6,875 nt of DNA, from contig DKGH01000082.1 in assembly GCA_002453165.1 (NCBI GenBank), positions 4,863 through 11,737 of the forward strand, written 5' to 3'. The DNA is from Verrucomicrobia bacterium UBA6775 (lineage in GTDB: Bacteria > Verrucomicrobiota > Verrucomicrobiia > Limisphaerales > UBA1096). Below, one piece after another: positions 1 through 6,130 of this stretch. The notes below the pieces were generated by a model. That model had not been told where the DNA came from. It was given only the letters and a program-made list of their open reading frames with translations, and did no database searches. Position 1 is the first letter of the stretch; the number at the start of each line of letters is the position of its first letter. A program made the translations under genes and the position numbers.

Positions 1-14
1 CGCTTGGCCAAGCG
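1..14. repeat. Iterated palindrome CGCTTGGCCAAGCG, copy 1
   Basis: Perfect 14-bp inverted repeat at the left edge, outside aspS. A decayed second unit overlaps it (13-24: CGCTTGGCTAGG), the same head-to-tail overlap as the intact double copy at 3241-3265. Confidence 0.9.
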
Positions 15-66
15 CTTGGCTAGGGGGACGAGCCTGCGAGTCCGTAGTGTGACTTAACCGAACGGA
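1..66. other. Short intergenic stretch downstream of aspS
   Basis: This piece lies between the left window edge and the aspS stop codon. It begins with a perfect iterated palindrome (1-14), followed at once by a decayed second half (13-24). I see no open reading frame of its own and no clear T-tailed hairpin that would end aspS transcription. It could be intergenic DNA or the edge of an adjacent gene cut by the window. Confidence 0.5.
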
Positions 67-1887
67 TCAGTTTTCGTCCGCTTTTTTCTCCTGCGGTTTG
101 TGGACGCGGAGGTTGATGTGCAGGTCGCGCAGTTGCTTGGCCTCGGCGGAGCCGGGGGAGTCGCTCATTAGGTCGGTGCCTTTGGCGGTCTTCGGGAAGG
201 CGATCACTTCGCGGATGCTCTCGGAGTTGCAAAGCATGGCGATGAGCCGGTCGAAGCCAAGCGCGATACCGCCGTGCGGTGGGGCGCCGTAGCGGAACGC
301 CTCGAGCATGTAGCCGAATCTTTCCTGCGCCACGTCGGGCGGAATCTGCAGTACCTCCTCGAATATCGTCTTCTGCACGTCGCGGTTGTGAATACGAATG
401 GAGCCGCCGCCGAGTTCGACGCCGTTGACGACGATGTCGTAGTGCTGGCCGCGGACGGCCTTCGGGTCGCTGGTGAGTTTCGGGACGTCCTCCTCGACAG
501 GTGAGGTGAACGGGTGATGGCCGGAGTACCAGCGGTTCATCTCCTTGTCGAACATCAGTAACGGAAAGTCGACCACCCAGAGGAAATTGAACTGGTCGGT
601 CGGGATGGTCATCTTGCCCATCTCGGAAAGTTTTTCGGCGCAGTAGAGTCGGATTTTGCCGAGGATTTCGCAGGCGTTGAGCCATTCGTCGGCGGCGAAC
701 AGGATAAGATCGCCCTCCTCGATGCCCATTTTTTCCTGCAGGGCAGCCTTCTCGGCGTCACTGAAAAATTTGACGATCGGCGATTTCCACTCGCCGTTCT
801 CGACCTTGATGTAGGCCAGGCCCTTGGCACCAAAGCCCTTGGCATAGTCGGTCATGGTTTCCATCTGGCCCTGGGTGACACAGGCGAAGCCCTTCGCGTT
901 GAGTACCTTGACCACGCCGCCCTTGGACACCACGCCGCTGAAGACCTTGAATTCGCTCGAGGCGAAGTCGTCGGTCATGTCGACGATCTCCATGTCGAAC
1001 CGGGTGTCCGGCTTGTCGATGCCCCAGCGGTTCATCACTTCCTCGAACGGGATGCGCGGGAACGGGGTCAGGACGTCGATGTCGAGCGCGGTTTTCCAGA
1101 CGCGCTTCAGCAGGCCCTCGATCAGGTTGTAAATATCCTCCCGCTCGATGAACGACATCTCGATGTCGACCTGAGTGAACTCAGGCTGGCGATCGGCCCG
1201 CAAATCCTCGTCGCGATAACAGCGGGCGAGCTGAAAGTATTTGTCCACCCCGGCACACATGAGGATCTGCTTGTACTGCTGCGGCGACTGGGGCAGGGCG
1301 TAAAACTGACCGGCGTGGATTCGGCTGGGGACGAGGAATTCCCGCGCGCCCTCCGGCGTGCTCTTGAACAGGGTCGGCGTCTCGATTTCGAGGAAGCCCT
1401 GTTCCTCCATGAACACCCGCGTGGCGGTGGCGACCCTGCTGCGCAGACGCATGTTGTGGATCATCTCCGGTCGACGCAGGTCGAGGTAGCGATGCTTGAG
1501 GCGCAACTCCTCGTTCACCTTGGCCGCGACCTCGGGGTCGTCGATGGTGAATGGCAGCACGTCGGCGTGGTTGAGCACTTCCAGGTTGTCGGCCAACACC
1601 TCGACAAGGCCGGTGTTGATCTTTTCGTTCTTTGTGCCGTCCGGGCGCACGCGCACCTTGCCGGTGACGCTGATGACGCTCTCGCTGTGGAGCCGGGAGG
1701 CAGTCTCGAACAGGTCGGCCGGGAGATCGCTGGGATCAAATACCGCCTGTGTGCGGCCCTCTCGATCGCGGACGTCGATGAACACCACCCCGCCAAGGTC
1801 GCGGTTGGAGTGTACCCAGCCATTGAGGGTAACGACCTGACCGACGTGTTCTTCCCGTAATTCGTTGCAGTGATGCGTGCGCTTCAT
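67..1887 (-). CDS. aspS: Aspartyl-tRNA synthetase (bacterial type, class II)
   Basis: Cytoplasmic enzyme that activates aspartate with ATP and loads it on tRNA-Asp. From the ATG at 1887 the protein is 606 residues, normal for bacterial AspRS. An in-frame TTG at 1914 would add nine residues (MEKKAFFQR), but MKRTHHCNEL resembles the usual family N-terminus, so I prefer the ATG; no strong ribosome binding site decides it. Visible in order: N-terminal OB-fold anticodon-binding domain (about 1-110, with GWVHSNRDLGG and FIDVRDREG), the ALPQSPQQYKQ flipping-loop region (about 197-207), motif 2 RCYRDEDLRADRQPEFTQVD (222-241), the bacterial insertion (GAD-like) domain (about 280-410), and motif 3 GGIALGFDRLIAML (539-552). 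Leu31 sits where relaxed-specificity AspRS enzymes often have His, so this is probably the tRNA-Asp-discriminating form (inference). It lies downstream of rnd on the same strand and is probably co-transcribed. Confidence 0.97.
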   Translation of the reverse strand: MKRTHHCNELREEHVGQVVTLNGWVHSNRDLGGVVFIDVRDREGRTQAVFDPSDLPADLFETASRLHSESVISVTGKVRVRPDGTKNEKINTGLVEVLADNLEVLNHADVLPFTIDDPEVAAKVNEELRLKHRYLDLRRPEMIHNMRLRSRVATATRVFMEEQGFLEIETPTLFKSTPEGAREFLVPSRIHAGQFYALPQSPQQYKQILMCAGVDKYFQLARCYRDEDLRADRQPEFTQVDIEMSFIEREDIYNLIEGLLKRVWKTALDIDVLTPFPRIPFEEVMNRWGIDKPDTRFDMEIVDMTDDFASSEFKVFSGVVSKGGVVKVLNAKGFACVTQGQMETMTDYAKGFGAKGLAYIKVENGEWKSPIVKFFSDAEKAALQEKMGIEEGDLILFAADEWLNACEILGKIRLYCAEKLSEMGKMTIPTDQFNFLWVVDFPLLMFDKEMNRWYSGHHPFTSPVEEDVPKLTSDPKAVRGQHYDIVVNGVELGGGSIRIHNRDVQKTIFEEVLQIPPDVAQERFGYMLEAFRYGAPPHGGIALGFDRLIAMLCNSESIREVIAFPKTAKGTDLMSDSPGSAEAKQLRDLHINLRVHKPQEKKADEN

Positions 1888-1931
1888 TCGCTGAAAAAAT
1901 GCCTTTTTTTCCAAAAGGGCGGCGGATGTTG

Positions 1932-1947
1932 CCGGGAAAAAGCCCGG
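1932..1947. other. Small hairpin between rnd and aspS
   Basis: CCGGG and CCCGG flank a six-base loop in the gap between the rnd stop and the aspS start. The T-run follows it only on the plus strand, where no upstream gene needs ending. On the minus strand, the direction of rnd and aspS, no U-tract follows. It is therefore not a convincing terminator; it could be an mRNA processing or stability element, or chance. Confidence 0.25.
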
Positions 1948-1970
1948 TTTTCAAAGTTTATTTGTCGAAA

Positions 1971-3044
1971 TTAGAGGTTCAGCAGCTCGCGCTGCCAGGG
2001 GAGAATCCGGTCCCGTTCCTCCTCGTCCTCGAGCGACAGCTTGACTAGCGTGGAACGGCTGGCGATGAGAGTGGGGTCGATCTTCAATTCCACAGCCTGT
2101 TTGTCTCGCAACACCTTGAGTGATTCGTAAAACCGTTTTTCGCGGGCATTAATTCGTCGACGAACAACCCGTGGTGTGTCGGGATACTCCTTTGCGTCCA
2201 GTTCCAGCGCCTTGCCGACGGCCTCCCGGAGAGAGTTGAAACGGCGGTTCGACAGCTTGTGTGGCCATGTGGTTTTTTCGTCTGGCGAAATAACCGTATC
2301 CGCAAGGGCCACCAAGTCCTCGTGGCGGACGATGAAGTAGGGAGGCTTGTTCGCCTCGACGGCTTCGCGTTCGCGCCAATGCCACACCTCACGCAGGATG
2401 GCCAGGCTGCGCCGGTTGAGTTTGCTCGAGCCTTTCAATCGCCAAGCCTGGTCGAGATCCAGTTCACGGTCGGAGGCATGCTCCTGTATAAGGCGTTCGC
2501 AAATCTGCTGATGCCACGCCAGCCTGCCCTTGGCCTGCAGATCGTCGCGCAGCCGATCCGCGAGGCTGCGCAAGTGGCGACTGTCGTTCAGGGCGTAGTT
2601 TAACATCTTCTCGGTCAACGGCCGGCGCGTCCAGTTGGCCTTTTGCGATCCCTTGTCGAGGGTAATGCCGAGTAGTTTGGAGAGCAGGTCGTTCAGGCCG
2701 AATGCGGTAAAGCCAAGCAGCCGCGCTGCCCACATCGTGTCGAATATCGTCGTCGGCACAAACCTGGCCGCAGCGTACATCAACCGCAGGTCGTTGTCCG
2801 AGCCGTGCATGAGCAGTTCCTTCCCCTTGAGCGCTTTGAAAAGCGGCGCGACATCAAGCGAGGCGAGGGGGTCGATCAGCACATCCGTGCCGGGAAGGCT
2901 GATCTGCAATAGGCACAACTTTTCCGGATACGAGTGCAGGCTATCGGCTTCCGTGTCGAGGCCGATCCAGTCCGTTTTTCGTAATGCGGTTAAAAACTCC
3001 TTGAGCTGATCTTGGGTGTCAATCAAGTGCGGGGATTGTGTCAC
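1971..3044 (-). CDS. rnd: Ribonuclease D (3'-5' exoribonuclease, DEDDy type, with HRDC domain)
   Basis: Trims the 3' ends of tRNA precursors and other structured small RNAs, using two metal ions. With the GTG start at 3044 the protein is 357 residues (VTQSPHLIDTQDQLKEF), close to the usual RNase D length and beginning a few residues before the first conserved strand. The frame stays open upstream to 3281, but that extension crosses the divergent gene and two palindrome copies and has no RNase D similarity. In-frame TTG codons at 3068 and 3062 are alternatives, and none has a clear ribosome binding site. Exonuclease motifs: Exo I GLDTEAD (D30, E32), Exo II HGSDNDL (D85), Exo III YALND (Y150, D154), so all DEDDy residues are present. 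An HRDC-like helical domain follows at about 200-270, then a basic C-terminal region. It stands upstream of aspS on the same strand, so an RNA-metabolism operon is likely. Function is confident, the exact start less so. Confidence 0.93.
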   Translation of the reverse strand: MTQSPHLIDTQDQLKEFLTALRKTDWIGLDTEADSLHSYPEKLCLLQISLPGTDVLIDPLASLDVAPLFKALKGKELLMHGSDNDLRLMYAAARFVPTTIFDTMWAARLLGFTAFGLNDLLSKLLGITLDKGSQKANWTRRPLTEKMLNYALNDSRHLRSLADRLRDDLQAKGRLAWHQQICERLIQEHASDRELDLDQAWRLKGSSKLNRRSLAILREVWHWREREAVEANKPPYFIVRHEDLVALADTVISPDEKTTWPHKLSNRRFNSLREAVGKALELDAKEYPDTPRVVRRRINAREKRFYESLKVLRDKQAVELKIDPTLIASRSTLVKLSLEDEEERDRILPWQRELLNL

Positions 3045-3125
3045 CGGAAAACAGATTGCCAAGGCCAAATCGATTTGGGCACGGCTTGACGTCGTGACGG
3101 GAAACGTTTTTTCTTTGTCGCCCTG
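3045..3125. promoter_or_regulatory. Divergent promoter region between rnd and the acyl-CoA ligase gene
   Basis: The roughly 80 bp between the two divergent starts must hold or overlap the promoters of both transcription units. On the plus strand TTGACG (3086-3091) resembles a -35 box, but no good -10 box stands 16-18 bases downstream, where the DNA is a T-run. GACGTC at 3088-3093 is a small palindrome that might be an operator. The assignment rests on gene orientation rather than clear motifs. Confidence 0.35.
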
Positions 3126-4637
3126 ATGAAAGTCGATATGACCAATCTCCCCAGGCAATTCATCGGTGTTGCGCTGGAAAACCCAAAAAAAACGGCTATT
3201 TTTTGGGGTGAAACGACCTATTCCTTTGGTCAGGCGCATGGCTTGGCCAAGCGCTTGGCCAAGCGGCTCCTCGAGGAGCACGGCCTTCAGTCCGGCGACC
3301 GCGTGGGGCTGTGGCTGAAGAACTGTCCCGAGTTCATTTTCTCCCTTTTAGGCATTCTGCTGGCTGAGGGCGTGGTGGTGTCGATCAACAGTTTCCTGAC
3401 CCCGGACGAGGTCGGATTCATTCTGGCAGACTGCGAGGCCAAGGTTTTGATCAGCGAGGCCTCGATGGCCGAAGGCACGGCGAAGCTTCGCGAACGACTT
3501 CCGCAGCTCGACGTGATCGAGGTGGAGTCGCTTGGCCAAGCGGAACCGGAAGTGCCGAACGATTATTTTGCGCTTGGCCAAGCGCCGGAGGATCTGGCGC
3601 TGATCATTTACACCTCCGGCACCACCGGCAAACCCAAGGGCGCGATGCTCAGTCACCAAAACCTGATGTGCAACGTGGCCGCAGTGATGGAGGCGGTGGA
3701 CATCAGGCCGGATGATCGCATGGCTGTGCTGCTGCCGATGTTTCACAGCTTCACGATGACTGTGGGGCTGCTGCTGCCGATGACACAGGGAGTGTCCATT
3801 ATCGCCATCAAGTCACTTCATCCACCGAAAAATATTATCGCCGAGATCATGCAACATGTGGCGACCGTCATGCCCGCGATCCCGCAACTTTACCGGGCGC
3901 TGGTAAACGTTGACCTGCCGGCCGACCTGCCGCTGCGCGTCTGCCTGAGCGGTGCGGCACCGCTGCCAGTCGAGGTTTTGAACGCGTTCCGGGAACGGGT
4001 CGGGATTCCGTTGCTCGAGGGGTATGGCCTGAGCGAGACAAGCCCTGTCGCCTGTACGAACCCGCTCCATGGCACACAGAAAGCCGGGTCCGTTGGTGTG
4101 CCGATTCGCGGGGTGGAGTTTCAAATCCGGAACGATGCAGGCGAAGTGCTGTCGGTGGGTGAACCGGGCGAAATCTGCATCAAGGGCCACAACATCATGA
4201 TGGGTTACTGGAACAACCCGGAAGCCACCGCGGCCTCGATCAAGGATGGCTGGCTGTTGACTGGCGACATCGGCCGGCTCGATGAGGACGGATACATTTA
4301 CATCACCGACCGGAAAAAAGACATGCTGTTGGTCAACGGCATAAACGTCTACCCGAGGGAAGTGGAGGAGGTGATCTACCAGTTCGACCGCATCAAGGAA
4401 GCCGCCGTCGTCGGGGCGAGCGACCCGCGGAAGGGCGAAATGGTCGTGGCCTGCGTGGCCCCGGTTGAGGGAAGTGAACTCGACGAAATCGCGCTGCTGG
4501 CATTTCTAAAAACCAAGCTGGCAGCCTACAAACTCCCCAGAAAAGTAATTAAAATGCAGGCACTCCCCCGCAACGCCACCGGAAAAATCCTCAAAACCAA
4601 GCTCCGGGAAATCGCCGCAGAGAGGATATCCAGCTAG
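3126..4637 (+). CDS. Long-chain-fatty-acid--CoA ligase (AMP-forming, FadD-like)
   Basis: Member of the ANL adenylate-forming superfamily. It makes an acyl-AMP from a carboxylic acid and ATP, then transfers the acyl group to coenzyme A, feeding fatty acids into beta-oxidation or lipid synthesis. The 503-residue protein is a full-length short bacterial FadD/LcfB-type enzyme. Motifs seen: phosphate loop YTSGTTGKPKG (162-172), LEGYGLSETSP (297-307), TGD of the ATP-ribose site (379-381), the hinge stretch ITDRKKDMLLVNGINVYPRE (393-412), and PRNATGKILK (481-490) with catalytic Lys487. All catalytic elements are intact. The exact acid is uncertain; long-chain fatty acid is inferred from overall resemblance. 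ATG 3126 is chosen, with ATG 3138 (MTNLPRQF) an equal alternative; neither has a clear ribosome binding site. Oddly, four copies of a palindromic repeat are embedded in frame, giving LAKRLAKR (40-47), SLGQA (135-139) and ALGQA (149-153). The gene overlaps the convergent transporter gene by four bases at its end. Confidence 0.93.
   Translation: MKVDMTNLPRQFIGVALENPKKTAIFWGETTYSFGQAHGLAKRLAKRLLEEHGLQSGDRVGLWLKNCPEFIFSLLGILLAEGVVVSINSFLTPDEVGFILADCEAKVLISEASMAEGTAKLRERLPQLDVIEVESLGQAEPEVPNDYFALGQAPEDLALIIYTSGTTGKPKGAMLSHQNLMCNVAAVMEAVDIRPDDRMAVLLPMFHSFTMTVGLLLPMTQGVSIIAIKSLHPPKNIIAEIMQHVATVMPAIPQLYRALVNVDLPADLPLRVCLSGAAPLPVEVLNAFRERVGIPLLEGYGLSETSPVACTNPLHGTQKAGSVGVPIRGVEFQIRNDAGEVLSVGEPGEICIKGHNIMMGYWNNPEATAASIKDGWLLTGDIGRLDEDGYIYITDRKKDMLLVNGINVYPREVEEVIYQFDRIKEAAVVGASDPRKGEMVVACVAPVEGSELDEIALLAFLKTKLAAYKLPRKVIKMQALPRNATGKILKTKLREIAAERISS
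3182..3207. other. A/T-rich 9-bp inverted repeat early in the acyl-CoA ligase gene
   Basis: CCCAAAAAA (3182-3190) is exactly complementary to TTTTTTGGG (3199-3207) around an eight-base loop. It lies about 19-28 codons into the gene. It could form a hairpin in the mRNA near the translation start region, but the codons (PKKTAIFWG) are also plausible without any such role. Confidence 0.4.
3241..3265. repeat. Iterated palindrome, two overlapping copies (2 and 3)
   Basis: A 12-bp core GCTTGGCCAAGC (3241-3252) directly joined, sharing one base, to a perfect 14-bp unit (3252-3265). In the acyl-CoA ligase frame it reads LAKRLAKR, within what is usually an amphipathic helix before the GDRV strand. 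On the other strand it creates the spurious N-terminal PLGQALGQA of an overlong rnd frame. Confidence 0.95.
3529..3542. repeat. Iterated palindrome, copy 4
   Basis: Perfect 14-bp unit in the acyl-CoA ligase gene, read as SLGQA in the variable linker that precedes the phosphate-loop motif. The frame differs from copies 2 and 3, so the repeat is conserved as DNA and not as a peptide. Confidence 0.95.
3570..3585. repeat. Iterated palindrome, copy 5 (extended to 16 bp)
   Basis: GCGCTTGGCCAAGCGC is a perfect 16-bp palindrome, the longest in the window. It is read as ALGQA, about 40 bp after copy 4 and in the same reading frame, just before the EDLALIIYTSGTTG stretch of the acyl-CoA ligase. Confidence 0.95.
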
Positions 4638-6097
4638 GCTGAACTGTTCGCGGACTGCGCTTGGTCTGGCGCTTGGTTTTCGGTCGATTTGTGTTCCCTC
4701 TCCAATGCCTCGAACTTTCGGCCGACAATTCTAACGCAGTAAAACCAGAGGGCGATGATGATACAGGTAAAGCCGCCGAGCAGTTGCAGGCCAAGCAGGC
4801 TGGTTTCGAGCTGGCCGGTCTCGTTGCGGGTGCTTAGGAAGATCGGGACGAGGAGGGCGATGAACAGCGCGGCCACCTTGCCCGTGCGCTGGACGAACAC
4901 CTCGACAAATGCCCGAGCGACGTATTTCTCCTGCCGCGACAGCGGGTTGTACAGAGTCTCGCGACCGGTTTGGTTGACGGAGTAGGCGAAGGTGCTGTCG
5001 GAAATTTTCAGGAGGCTGCCCGCAATCAGGATTGGCGCGAGGATGAAAAAGAGCGAACTCAATGCAATGGACAGCGGCAGGGCCAGCAGGATCCAGTGTA
5101 TACGATATTTGGGGAAATTGGCGGCGAAGATGCTGAAGCCAAGTTGGATGACCAGCGCGGCGACATTCCCGATCGCATATACGGTGCCGAAGTGACTACC
5201 AATCTCCTCCTTGGGCACAAACCGCTCGGTCATCGCCGTGAACTGGTAATCCAGCACCTCCGAAGTGACCTCGTAAAAGCCAACGATCCCGGCGATGGCA
5301 ATCAGGTAACGGGACTTGAAGACCAGCGACGCCCCCTCGATTGCGGCGTTGAACTTTTTCCTCGGGACATCGTTAGGGCTTGGTTTCAGTTCGTGATGTG
5401 GGATTGACCTGGCCAGGCATCCGGCGACAAATGCCAGCGCACAAATCACCACGCCGATGCCAATGATCATCTGCAGCCATTGCTGGTTGTTCATTTCCCA
5501 AAACCGGAAGTAGGTGCTGCCAACGGCACCGCCGGACACCGCCCCAAGCACGATGAAGCCGTATAGCTGCTTGGCATTTTTAAGGTCGACCGTGTCGTGC
5601 AGGAAGGAAAAGAAGGCAGCCAGCATGAGGCTGATGTACAGGTCGCCGAACCAGTAAAACAACCACACAGTTCTTTCGCTGAGTGCGGTTAATTGCTCCA
5701 TCGAAAACTGAGTACGAAACCCCAACCACTTTTCAATCGTTGACTCTTGGTAACTAAAGCCCGGCTGGAGTATGAAATAAAATGTCATGGCGATGACCAG
5801 GCCCATGCAGCAATAGGTCAACCGCTGGCGCTTGGCCAAGCGGGTGACCAGGGTGAGGAACACCACCAGCAGGAAGGCAATCAACAGGTTCATCCCCTTG
5901 GCCAAGAGCTCGGCGCTGCTGCCGAGCATTTCCAGCGAGCCAAGCTTGAAGGTGGCTTCACCGTCGTATTGCCCGATGAACATGCTTTTCTTGAGCGGCT
6001 TGAGGATCCAGAAAATCGTCAGCACGAGGTTGATGTACAGGAACATCACCACCGTGAAGGCGATTTTTTTGCCGGTTGAAAAATGGGCGTTGGGCAT
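4634..6097 (-). CDS. ATP/ADP translocase-like (Tlc/Npt superfamily) membrane transporter
   Basis: A 487-residue polytopic inner-membrane protein with about 10-12 hydrophobic segments (for example near 12-32, 68-86, 94-112, 143-166, 178-196, 208-228, 264-282, 304-326, 335-361, 406-424 and 436-456). The C-terminal half has GRETLYNPLSRQEKY (378-392) followed by a conserved ARAFVEVFVQRTGK stretch. This resembles bacterial members annotated as NTP/NDP exchange transporters, as does the central LFYWFGDLYISLMLAAFFSF (146-165). Classic Tlc proteins swap host ATP for bacterial ADP; relatives in free-living bacteria have no settled substrate, so nucleotide transport here is only a possibility. A general MFS carrier is the alternative. 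ATG 6097 has a weak AAGAG upstream. It begins 33 bp after the Clp-like gene on the same strand, suggesting co-transcription. The hydrophilic tail (NQAPDQAQSANSSA) contains decayed palindrome halves, and an intact copy encodes RLAKR (86-90). Confidence 0.75.
   Translation of the reverse strand: MPNAHFSTGKKIAFTVVMFLYINLVLTIFWILKPLKKSMFIGQYDGEATFKLGSLEMLGSSAELLAKGMNLLIAFLLVVFLTLVTRLAKRQRLTYCCMGLVIAMTFYFILQPGFSYQESTIEKWLGFRTQFSMEQLTALSERTVWLFYWFGDLYISLMLAAFFSFLHDTVDLKNAKQLYGFIVLGAVSGGAVGSTYFRFWEMNNQQWLQMIIGIGVVICALAFVAGCLARSIPHHELKPSPNDVPRKKFNAAIEGASLVFKSRYLIAIAGIVGFYEVTSEVLDYQFTAMTERFVPKEEIGSHFGTVYAIGNVAALVIQLGFSIFAANFPKYRIHWILLALPLSIALSSLFFILAPILIAGSLLKISDSTFAYSVNQTGRETLYNPLSRQEKYVARAFVEVFVQRTGKVAALFIALLVPIFLSTRNETGQLETSLLGLQLLGGFTCIIIALWFYCVRIVGRKFEALEREHKSTENQAPDQAQSANSSA
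4657..4677. repeat. Decayed palindrome halves at the transporter C-terminus
   Basis: Two tandem half-sites GCGCTTGG separated by TCTG. On the minus strand they encode the QAPDQAQ part of the hydrophilic tail. The pattern looks like a degenerate double unit similar to 3241-3265 but could be chance low complexity. Confidence 0.4.
5829..5842. repeat. Iterated palindrome, copy 6
   Basis: Perfect 14-bp unit inside the transporter gene. On the minus strand it reads RLAKR, a basic loop at the cytoplasm-like end of a membrane segment (residues 86-90). Confidence 0.95.
5897..5906. repeat. Core-only relative of the palindrome (CTTGGCCAAG)
   Basis: A 10-bp palindromic core 68 bp from copy 6, read as LLAKG on the minus strand. 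The outer bases do not match, so it is either a decayed copy or a precursor of one. Confidence 0.6.
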
Positions 6098-6130
6098 CGA
6101 CTGACTCTTAGCTGGCCGCGTCGATGCCGT

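Noticed and set aside
826..846. Repeat CCCTTGGCACCAAAGCCCTTGGC as another copy of the palindrome
   Set aside because: It contains only half-sites and encodes conserved AspRS sequence (AKGFGAKGLA), so it is better explained by coding constraint.
1315..1860. A 181-codon plus-strand open frame opposite aspS, and a 221-codon minus-strand frame at 20-685
   Set aside because: Both lie over strongly supported aspS sequence in other frames, have no recognisable motifs, and show the Arg/His-rich composition typical of shadow frames in GC-rich DNA.
1932..1951. Hairpin followed by TTTT as a rho-independent terminator
   Set aside because: The T-run is on the wrong strand for rnd and aspS, the stem is only five base pairs, and no plus-strand gene ends there.
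3086..3114. Sigma-70 promoter for the acyl-CoA ligase gene (TTGACG plus a -10 box)
   Set aside because: No acceptable -10 hexamer occurs at the right distance; only a T-rich run is present. It is kept as a general promoter region and not as a defined promoter.
3529..3585. CRISPR-like array (two repeats about 42 bp apart)
   Set aside because: The units are 14-16 bp palindromes inside an intact enzyme gene, with irregular spacing elsewhere and no cas genes in the window.
4970..5407. A 145-codon plus-strand frame opposite the transporter gene
   Set aside because: It is antisense to clear membrane segments, is highly polar and low in motif content, and is best explained as the mirror of the transporter coding sequence.
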